Positions 6,858-11,240 of a stretch of DNA of 11,240 nucleotides are shown here, in pieces. The DNA lies in assembly GCA_964477295.1 (NCBI GenBank), contig CAYZEZ010000159.1:1-11240 (forward strand). The letters are read 5' to 3'. This stretch comes from CAYZEZ01 sp964477295. Lineage in GTDB: Bacteria > Bacteroidota > Bacteroidia > Bacteroidales > SM23-62. The position numbers were made by a program, and so were the translations under genes. Position 1 is the stretch's first letter; the number at the start of each line of letters is the position of its first letter. Below the pieces are notes generated by a model. It saw only the letters and a program-made list of their open reading frames with translations, ran no database searches and was not told the origin of the DNA.

Positions 6858-8366
6858 ATGATTGAAGTAATTGTCCATCATCAGCTTGGAACAGATACAA
6901 TTAAAGCATTAGAGGGTGCTTTCCTGATAGAGGTTTTAAGAGATTATGGATACGAAATATATTCTCCCTGCGGGGGCAAAGGAACCTGTGGAAAATGCAA
7001 AGTATGGCTGAAAGGTGAAGGATCCATAACGGCATGCAGATATCGGCTTTCCAGATCAGTTGAAATAGTGCTCCCTGACAGGAAGGAAGCCAGGATCCTT
7101 GTAGAACAATATGCGCACACTCTTGCAATTCCGTTTGATCCCGGACCGTCTCAGGGCTTGTCGGATGCACCGCATGGGGTAGCCCTCGATCTGGGTACCA
7201 CCAGCCTTGTCTTTTACCTGGTGGATCTGTTAACAGGATCTGTTGTTGAAACCAGTGCCATGCTCAATCCCCAGGCCCGGTATGGTGGGGATGTCATATC
7301 AAGGATAAACTATACTTCAGAGAAAGATGGTGGATTATCAGAGCTTCAGCATGTCATCCTCGATGCCATCAATGATCAGTTGAATCATTTTACAGGATTT
7401 GCAGGGATTACAAGCAATGATATAGTAAAACTCACCGTATCAGGTAACACCACCATGCTTCACCTTTTTCTCGGGATTGATCCGCTGCCTATTGCACTTG
7501 CACCTTTTACACCCGGGTTCACAGATGAGCAGGCATTGAGCGGGAAAGACCTGGATCTTCATTGCCATCCGGAAGCAGAGATCAAAACACTTCCCTGCAT
7601 ATCTGCCTACGTGGGTGCTGATATTGTTGCAGGGCTGGCATCCATAAAACCTTCAGCGAAAAGGAAAAACTACCTTTTCATGGACATCGGCACGAACGGC
7701 GAACTGGCCCTGGTAACACCAAAAGGCATATTATGTTGTTCCACTGCTGCCGGACCAGCCTTTGAAGGAGCAAGGATATCCTGTGGGATGGGAGGGGTAG
7801 AAGGAGCTATTTCAGCCTTCGACGGGCATGATCTGAAGGTGATTGGAGATGTCCCGCCAGCCGGTATCTGTGGCTCAGGATTAATAGACCTGGTGGCACA
7901 TATGCTTGAACAGGGAATTGTTGATCCCGACGGCCTGATTCAAGAAGATTATTTAGTTGCAGATAGCATCTCAATAACCCAGCAGGATATCAGGGAGGTT
8001 CAGCTGGCCAAATCGGCTATTGCTGCCGGCGTGAATGTTTTGTTGCATCGTGCGGGTATGGGCTTCGATGTTATTGATGCACTCTTCCTGGCAGGGGGAT
8101 TTGGCAATTACATTAATCCTGAAAACGCAATGAAGATTGGCTTGATATCCCCGCTTCTGGCAGGTAAAATTATCCCGCTTGGAAATGCTTCAGGGTCAGG
8201 CGCCTTGCTGGCGCTTAAATCTACCCGGTTTTCCGGGGTAATACAGAAACTTCTTGATCGCACATCCTACATCGAATTGTCAGGCAACGAAGAGTTTACG
8301 ATTGAGTTTGCAATGAATATGGGGTTTGCAGACAGTAATGTGGGTGAATCGGACATAAAATCATAA
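6858..8366 (+). CDS. [2Fe-2S] ferredoxin/ASKHA (DUF4445) protein, corrinoid-activator type
   Basis: From ATG 6858 the product is 502 residues. Residues 1-75 are a plant-type ferredoxin domain with Cys38, Cys44, Cys47 and Cys60 (C-x5-C-x2-C-x12-C). From about 108 there is an ASKHA ATPase fold: 'VALDLGTTS' at 108, 'MLNPQARYGGDVISR' at 135, 'VSGNTTMLHLFLG' at 194, 'FMDIGTNGELAL' at 274, 'STAAGPAFEGARISCGMGG' at 295, 'GICGSGLIDL' at 336 and 'LFLAGGFGNYINPENA' at 409. Proteins of this type (RACE/AcsV, RamA) use ATP and an Fe-S electron to re-reduce inactive Co(II) corrinoids bound to methyltransferases. Known members are about 630 residues, with an extra middle domain of about 80 residues that appears absent here. 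No corrinoid protein is in the window, so the partner is unknown; a methionine synthase lacking its own reactivation domain is one possibility. A GTG at 6819 would add 13 poorly protein-like residues translated through the palindrome, so I prefer ATG 6858. Confidence 0.87.
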   Translation: MIEVIVHHQLGTDTIKALEGAFLIEVLRDYGYEIYSPCGGKGTCGKCKVWLKGEGSITACRYRLSRSVEIVLPDRKEARILVEQYAHTLAIPFDPGPSQGLSDAPHGVALDLGTTSLVFYLVDLLTGSVVETSAMLNPQARYGGDVISRINYTSEKDGGLSELQHVILDAINDQLNHFTGFAGITSNDIVKLTVSGNTTMLHLFLGIDPLPIALAPFTPGFTDEQALSGKDLDLHCHPEAEIKTLPCISAYVGADIVAGLASIKPSAKRKNYLFMDIGTNGELALVTPKGILCCSTAAGPAFEGARISCGMGGVEGAISAFDGHDLKVIGDVPPAGICGSGLIDLVAHMLEQGIVDPDGLIQEDYLVADSISITQQDIREVQLAKSAIAAGVNVLLHRAGMGFDVIDALFLAGGFGNYINPENAMKIGLISPLLAGKIIPLGNASGSGALLALKSTRFSGVIQKLLDRTSYIELSGNEEFTIEFAMNMGFADSNVGESDIKS

Positions 8367-8463
8367 GCACACTAATTATTCAAGGCTATTTTTATATGTG
8401 ATGTTGAGTCATTTTTGCCCGATGTGACAGATAGGAGAAATGTCAGTATTTATACTTTTTAAA

Positions 8464-8982
8464 TTACTTGTGTTTTTTAGTTGGAATGATGAAAAGCGGT
8501 ATAGAAGTGTTACTTAAAACCTTTTCTGTTACACTTCCCAGGAGTATTTTTTCTAACCATTTCCGGCTGTGAGAACCCATAACAATAATATCTGCATGTA
8601 ATCCTTTTGCAGTCTCTAAAATAGATTCAGCAAAATCACCTTCTTTTACCAGGGTTTGAATGGTTTTATCACCAAGATAGTATTTTGTTTTTTCAAGAAA
8701 ATACTGAGATGCTTTATTCAGTCCTTCAGCACTATCTAATTGCAATGGAGCCATATCCATGTAACCGGTGAACCCCATTATCGGAGAATATTCTGTTGAA
8801 GAGTAATACACCGGATCTGATATTACATGCAGCAATATAACCTCAGCACCCATAGTTTTAGCTAATGAAAATCCTATTTCTGCTACTTTTTGTGAAGTTG
8901 GATCATAATCCAGTGCAATCAACACCTTTTTTATTGGTTTCAATTCAAAATGAAAATCCGATTGTTTCTTTTCTGTGGTCAT
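8464..8982 (-). CDS. Universal stress protein (UspA family)
   Basis: This is a single UspA domain of 172 residues with a 17-residue charged N-terminal extension. Strand 1 is 'KKVLIALDYDP' at 18-28 with the nucleotide-contacting Asp25; 'GAEVILLHVISDPV' follows at 45-58. The ATP loop is 'MGSHSRKWLEKILLGSVTEKV' at 135-155: the usual G-x2-G-x9-G-(S/T) appears as G136-x2-S139-x9-G149-S150, so the second Gly is Ser. The C-terminal strand is 'IPLFIIP'. Usp proteins are cytosolic, often dimeric, and rise under starvation, heat or oxidative stress. Whether the Ser substitution stops ATP binding is not clear. The ATG overlaps the stop of the SPFH remnant (ATGA at 8982-8979), so usp was once translationally coupled to it and lies last in a stress cluster with the lmo0937-type gene. 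Confidence 0.93.
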   Translation of the reverse strand: MTTEKKQSDFHFELKPIKKVLIALDYDPTSQKVAEIGFSLAKTMGAEVILLHVISDPVYYSSTEYSPIMGFTGYMDMAPLQLDSAEGLNKASQYFLEKTKYYLGDKTIQTLVKEGDFAESILETAKGLHADIIVMGSHSRKWLEKILLGSVTEKVLSNTSIPLFIIPTKKHK

Positions 8983-9171
8983 GATATTTTAAGATTTATT
9001 CCTGCTATCTCTCCGACAATGTTTACCAATTCCGTTCCTTGTCGGAATCACAATTTTAGCATTATTCCCGAGGAATGCTTCAAGTGCTTCCAGCTCCTGC
9101 AATAACTGTGCATTCCCGACAAAATATTTATCTGCCGCTTCATTTACCAGTCTAATGGCTTTCGAAGTAAA
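8979..9171 (-). pseudogene. Remnant of an SPFH/band-7 (slipin-like) protein, C-terminal end with frameshift
   Basis: Reading the minus strand from 9171, one frame gives 'SKAIRLVNEAADKYFVGNAQ', then 'LLQELEALEAFLGNNAKIVI' and 'PT', a typical C-terminus of SPFH/band-7 proteins, where a helical assembly region is followed by a short strand. At about 9039-9041 an extra A in ACAAGG breaks the frame. One frame over it continues as 'GTELVNIVGEIAGINLKIS' and ends at TGA 8981-8979, overlapping the usp ATG. Only about 60 of the normal 250-330 residues remain, and no start belongs to it. SPFH proteins form membrane-associated rings and affect protease or membrane quality control. The recognition rests on the GNAQ-LLxELE-NNxKIV pattern and the matching restored frame. 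Confidence 0.62.
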
Positions 9172-9227
9172 TTACCGGTTATCACCAGCATCTCATTTTC
9201 ATAACGATCTGAAGAGAATACAATCAT
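9144..9227 (-). other. Short open frame coupled to the lmo0937-type gene, probably debris
   Basis: An ATG at 9227 overlaps the stop of the upstream 53-codon gene (ATGA) and opens 27 codons beginning MIVFSSDRYENEMLVITGN, ending at TGA 9146-9144 inside the SPFH remnant. The first 20 or so residues look protein-like. It may be the head of a once longer coupled gene, perhaps the same SPFH gene after an internal deletion and frameshift. I do not recognise a family. It is listed because the ATGA overlap at each end of this gap suggests a former tight operon. Confidence 0.25.
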
Positions 9228-9385
9228 TTACCTGATCGTTTCGTATTCATGACAATCCTGATGAGTATAATAATTGCTGCAAGTGCTAGTATCAGATGAA
9301 CCGTTGAGTGTGCGTTAAACCCAATAAAAACGATGCCCCAAATTACGATCAGTAGTCCAGCGATGACATAAAGCAAATTTTTCAT
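9224..9385 (-). CDS. lmo0937-family small membrane protein (53 aa)
   Basis: The frame from ATG 9385 to TGA 9226-9224 encodes 53 residues: MKNLLYVIAGLLIVIWGIVF, a short turn with 'GFNAHSTVH', then 'LILALAAIIILIRIVM' and a basic tail NTKRSGK. This is two hydrophobic helices (about residues 3-22 and 29-46) joined by a polar hairpin, with a positive C-terminus, which matches the lmo0937/DUF5670 family of tiny inner-membrane proteins. The family has no defined biochemical role and is commonly seen near stress genes. Here it leads the segment toward the SPFH remnant and usp, with its stop overlapping the next ATG. A TAAGTTTG at 9398-9391 resembles a -7 element, but it is so close to the ATG that it would imply a leaderless message. 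Confidence 0.8.
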   Translation of the reverse strand: MKNLLYVIAGLLIVIWGIVFIGFNAHSTVHLILALAAIIILIRIVMNTKRSGK

Positions 9386-9487
9386 GACTTCAAACTTATT
9401 TGATTTATATTATTATGCCAGAAGAAATATTTTCCCGAAAGATTCCTTTTCAACAAAAAAACCTGATTTATAGATTGGACAATTGTT

Positions 9488-9937
9488 TTACTCGTTGTCA
9501 ACCAGAAAATTTTTCAAAGCTTTTCCAAGTTCTTCTATATCATGGTTGAATTCACTTTTAAAAGATTCCCATTGATCTTTTCCTTCTTCATTAAATTCCT
9601 CCAGCTTCTTTTTCATATCACTGTTTTTCTGTTCTAACTCGGCCAATTTCTTTTCGTATTTGGCTTTGTTTTCTTTTGTCTCTTTTGCTATTCTTGTCTT
9701 TAATTCAGCAATACTTTTTTCATAAGTGATAATTATTTCTTTAAATTCTTTCTTGAATTGTTGAATAGAATCGTTCATCGCCTGGCTCAGCGCCTGGTCA
9801 GCTTCTATCACTGTTTCTTTTACGTCCTGCATTTTCTCTCTGGCATTTTCAGCTTTTTCAGCCGACGACTTGCAACCGGATAATATTGCTCCTGCCATAA
9901 ATACTGTTACAGCCAGGAATAAAGTTGTTCTTTTCAT
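9488..9937 (-). CDS. Coiled-coil lipoprotein, envelope-stress type
   Basis: From ATG 9937 the product is 149 residues. The longer frame begins with TTG at 9946 and adds only MIQ, so I prefer 9937, which gives a clean MKR n-region. Residues 1-22 are a lipoprotein signal with lipobox ILSGC and lipidated Cys22. The remainder is almost wholly charged helix (Lys, Glu, Gln), with heptad-like stretches at about 35-75 ('ADQALSQAMNDSIQQFKKEF') and 70-115 ('KSIAELKTRIAKETKENK'), predicting a long coiled coil in the periplasm. The last 30 residues contain 'WESFKSEFNHDIEELGKALK', a pattern often seen in Bacteroidota lipoproteins encoded beside small stress membrane proteins. No enzymatic motif is present. 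It sits about 100 bp upstream of the lmo0937-type gene on the same strand and has its own promoter-like element. Confidence 0.85.
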   Translation of the reverse strand: MKRTTLFLAVTVFMAGAILSGCKSSAEKAENAREKMQDVKETVIEADQALSQAMNDSIQQFKKEFKEIIITYEKSIAELKTRIAKETKENKAKYEKKLAELEQKNSDMKKKLEEFNEEGKDQWESFKSEFNHDIEELGKALKNFLVDNE

Positions 9938-9977
9938 TTGTATCAATTTTAAGTTTATGATAAATTTATTACATTGA

Positions 9978-9985
9978 CAAAGCTA
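9978..9985 (-). promoter_or_regulatory. Probable -7 element (TAGCTTTG) for the coiled-coil lipoprotein gene
   Basis: On the minus strand TAGCTTTG fits TAnnTTTG exactly and lies 40 bp ahead of the ATG at 9937, the same spacing as the nagB element. Just upstream, within the expected spacer, GTTCC-T-GGAAC is an 11-base perfect palindrome that could bind a regulator. I do not see a convincing -33 TTTG. Confidence 0.45.
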
Positions 9986-10050
9986 TATCTCTTTGTTCCA
10001 GGAACCTTTATATAATCCTGGAAATAAGTTACATCATTCACACATTCCCC

Positions 10051-10067
10051 AAAGCGTTGCGCTTTTT
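10051..10067 (+). terminator. Weak hairpin with T-run
   Basis: AAAGCG-TTG-CGCTTT followed by two more T gives a six-pair stem and a five-T tail on the plus strand. No plus-strand gene reads into it, and the minus-strand reading lacks a T-tail, so a terminator role is doubtful. It falls in a 221-base gap (9938-10158) that otherwise holds only the lipoprotein promoter and the hairpin at 10100-10122. Confidence 0.25.
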
Positions 10068-10099
10068 GTGCTTAAGATTTCAAATACCTGCCACTTCCA

Positions 10100-10122
10100 C
10101 ATGCCTGCTTGTGTCAGGCATG
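10100..10122. repeat. Perfect hairpin CATGCCTG-N7-CAGGCATG
   Basis: Eight-base arms pair perfectly around a seven-base loop. There is no T-run after either arm, so an ordinary intrinsic terminator is unlikely. The left arm ATGCCTG and the partner CAGG recur with the same seven-base spacing at 6823-6840, suggesting two members of a dispersed palindromic element. Confidence 0.5.
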
Positions 10123-10158
10123 CTCAGTAGCCCTGCTTAATGGAAAGCTTCTTGAATT

Positions 10159-10634
10159 CTAAAAGATATAGCATATTGATAGAGCTCCGCCATCAGCCCG
10201 GAAACCTGAATAACCAATAAAATTAAAGGCGGGCTTCCAGTCGAGGCCTAAATTTATAGGAACTTCAATGAAGCTATATTCCAGGCCCAGTATTCCATCG
10301 ACACCGATAACAGTATAGGTTTCTCCGGCTTCTCCCCAATAATGTTTAGTATAATCTCCGTTCCAGAAACCAACATGAGCTCCGAATCCAAAATACCATT
10401 TCATTCTTTATACGTCGAAAAACTGGTTATGTATTTCATAAAGGCCGGTAATCTGAAACCCTCTCCACCTGGTGGCGAGAAGAAATTCAAGGGCCGACTT
10501 TTCCGCAATGAAATGCTTAACAGTCAGACCTTGATTAAAGCCAAGTCTTGCTCCAATCCCTGTGTTGTAATCCTGTGCATAACTTATCGAAGCCAAACAA
10601 AATACAATCAAACAAGTTGTTACAATTTTTTCAT
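10159..10634 (-). pseudogene. Outer membrane beta-barrel protein with frameshift at the start and in-frame stop
   Basis: The natural start is probably ATG 10634, but its A-run has six A where seven would continue into the gene, so translation from it ends at once. With one more A the frame reads MKK, then 'IVTTCLIVFCLASISYAQ' (signal peptide), then barrel strands: 'GIGARLGFNQGLTVKHF', 'SALEFLLATRWRGFQITGLY'. A TAA at 10410-10408 interrupts the same frame after 'EIHNQFFDV', and it resumes with 'RMKWYFGFGAHVGFWNGDY', later 'GILGLEYSFIEVPINLGLDW' and a C-terminal aromatic strand 'GALSICYIF'. The repaired length is about 157 residues, normal for small eight-stranded Bacteroidota outer-membrane barrels. 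GAA to TAA is a plausible origin of the stop. Two lesions in such a short gene point to decay, but the homopolymer slip could be a sequencing error. Confidence 0.75.
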
Positions 10635-10679
10635 TAGAATAAATATTAATTTAATCCCTACTCATATGGCTTTTCGATA

Positions 10680-10802
10680 CCCGAAATATACAAAATGACC
10701 TCTCCCATTCACCATGTACATCCCGGATGTCTGCCTACGCTTCTGATCCAGGGAGACAAAGACCTTCTTATTTCTGTGGAGACCACGAATTCACTTTACG
10801 GA
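10680..10802 (+). pseudogene. Alpha/beta hydrolase (esterase/lipase type) fragment
   Basis: About 40 codons read 'PEIYKMTSPIHHVHPGCLPT', 'LLIQGDKDLLISVETTNSLY', then G. This is the segment of acetyl-esterase-like alpha/beta hydrolases that carries the catalytic Asp ('LLIxGDKD'). The nucleophile Ser (GxSxG) should lie upstream and the catalytic His downstream; both are missing. Upstream the frame has no gene start, and after about 10802 the text changes to an unrelated GC-rich stretch. The ATG at 10695 is just an internal Met. Confidence 0.6.
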
Positions 10803-10920
10803 TCGGGTAGGTCCAGAATCGGCTGCTGTCTGACATTCGTTGCTTTTGACGGTGCATGCTTCAAGGGCGTCGACTTTCGGTTTGCGGTATCCGCTACTAA
10901 ACAGTTTCGCAGCAGAATCG
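10803..10920. other. GC-rich patch of unknown origin
   Basis: These roughly 120 bases are about 52 percent G+C by hand count, while the 120 bases that follow are about 32 percent. Both strands are open for 70-80 codons across the area, but neither translation resembles a protein I know, and the plus frame begins inside the hydrolase fragment. It abuts that fragment on the left. It may be part of a repeat, a scrap of foreign DNA, or an assembly join. Confidence 0.4.
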
Positions 10921-10983
10921 CATTCATAATATGAGAAACGCAAGTCAGGATATGAAAAGTGAATAAAAAGTAGAACTGTGATA

Positions 10984-11004
10984 CTTACAAATTGGCTTTG
11001 TAAG
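10984..11004. promoter_or_regulatory. Perfect palindrome CTTACAAA-N5-TTTGTAAG before the DUF3800 start
   Basis: Eight-base arms pair perfectly around five bases. The element ends four bases before AAGGAG (11008-11013), which is a strong SD five bases from ATG 11019 and unusual in this window. It could be an operator or a small hairpin near the ribosome site. The gene it precedes is now broken. Confidence 0.5.
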
Positions 11005-11018
11005 GACAAGGAGTATAC

Positions 11019-11176
11019 ATGCGTTTGTTAGAACAAATAAATCAAAAAGAACAAATTAAGTATTTCATCTTCATCGATGAATCAGGTGATCATGGAATTA
11101 AAAACCTGGATCTTAGCTGTCCAATTTCGTTTTGTGTGGTGTAATAATGTCTGAGGGTCAGCTCAAAGGTGTATGA
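11019..11176 (+). pseudogene. DUF3800 protein, N-terminal fragment with frameshift
   Basis: From ATG 11019 the frame gives 'MRLLEQINQKEQIKYFIFID' then 'ESGDHGIKNLD'. The FIDESGD motif is the first, acidic motif of DUF3800 proteins, a family proposed to have an RNase H-like fold and often found near mobile or defence genes. The frame stops at TAA 11142-11144. Adding one T in the run at about 11124-11127 restores 'PIFVLCGVIMSEGQLKGV', as expected after the first motif, until a TGA at 11174-11176. The rest of the family (about 200 or more residues, with later acidic residues) is not visible. A strong SD and a palindrome precede it, so the 5' end looks native. From 11173 to the window end another frame is open for 22 codons without recognisable content. 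Confidence 0.65.
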
Positions 11177-11240
11177 TTATCAGACCAGGATCACAGATTA
11201 CCTTTACTTCTTATAAGTCCCCAGTAACCATGTTGCCGCC

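Noticed and set aside
8367..8463. A terminator between the convergent ASKHA and usp genes.
   Set aside because: Only a five-pair stem with an eleven-base loop (TGACA and TGTCA near 8424-8444) is present; this is too weak to call.
10803..10934. Plus-strand open frame continuing from the hydrolase fragment as a gene of about 80 residues.
   Set aside because: It begins inside an old hydrolase segment, then changes composition and shows no domain, signal peptide or helix pattern I can support.
10791..11009. Minus-strand open frame of about 72 codons across the GC-rich patch.
   Set aside because: It crosses the composition border, includes the palindrome before the DUF3800 gene, and resembles no known protein.
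1..11240. A new multi-gene defence, mobile or retroelement system.
   Set aside because: No polymerase, nuclease, integrase or reverse transcriptase domain and no array of repeats is visible. The single DUF3800 fragment is broken and stands alone.

Overview
The window reads as a stretch of Bacteroidota chromosome, probably Bacteroidales or Marinilabiliales-like. The signs are DUF5916 and RND/TolC-type lipoprotein families, a small lmo0937-type membrane protein next to a UspA protein, mostly weak Shine-Dalgarno sequences, and several good matches to the Bacteroidota promoter element TAnnTTTG. This placement is inferred from gene families and promoters only. No RNA gene, CRISPR array or intact mobile element was found.

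Layout. (1) 1-2276, minus strand: a drug or metabolite efflux operon in the order tetR, tolC-like, RND membrane-fusion lipoprotein (cut by the window edge). A promoter lies upstream, with a perfect inverted repeat inside its spacer. (2) 2310-5771, minus strand: a polysaccharide-related pair, a GH2 glycoside hydrolase followed 9 bp later by a DUF5916/CBM9-like outer-membrane protein. Both are damaged. The GH2 frame lacks its 5' end, has lost the catalytic-barrel segment that should hold the acid/base, and carries one in-frame TGA. The DUF5916 frame is open but has lost most of its barrel by an in-frame deletion. (3) 5872-8366, plus strand: nagB with all catalytic and allosteric residues, then a short [2Fe-2S]/ASKHA (DUF4445) protein of the corrinoid-activator type. 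(4) 8464-9985, minus strand: a stress and envelope cluster made of a coiled-coil lipoprotein, an lmo0937-family peptide of 53 residues, a frameshifted remnant of an SPFH/band-7 protein, and a UspA protein whose start overlaps the remnant's stop. (5) 10000-11240: a gene graveyard with a broken outer-membrane beta-barrel gene, a fragment of an alpha/beta hydrolase, a GC-rich patch of unknown origin, and a broken DUF3800 gene behind a strong SD and a perfect palindrome.

How it fits together. The efflux operon, nagB, the ASKHA protein, usp, the lmo0937 gene and the lipoprotein look functional. The GH2/DUF5916 pair would once have released or taken up glycan pieces, and NagB would feed amino-sugar phosphate into glycolysis, but they are divergently oriented and a shared pathway is only a guess. 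The main theme is gene decay: at least six loci carry internal deletions, in-frame stops or single-base frameshifts. Some of these (homopolymer slips, clean in-frame excisions) could also be sequencing or assembly faults, and this cannot be settled from the sequence alone. I did not find a convincing new multi-gene system. The best leads are the tetR operator, the palindromes in front of the ASKHA and DUF3800 genes, and the unexplained GC-rich patch.
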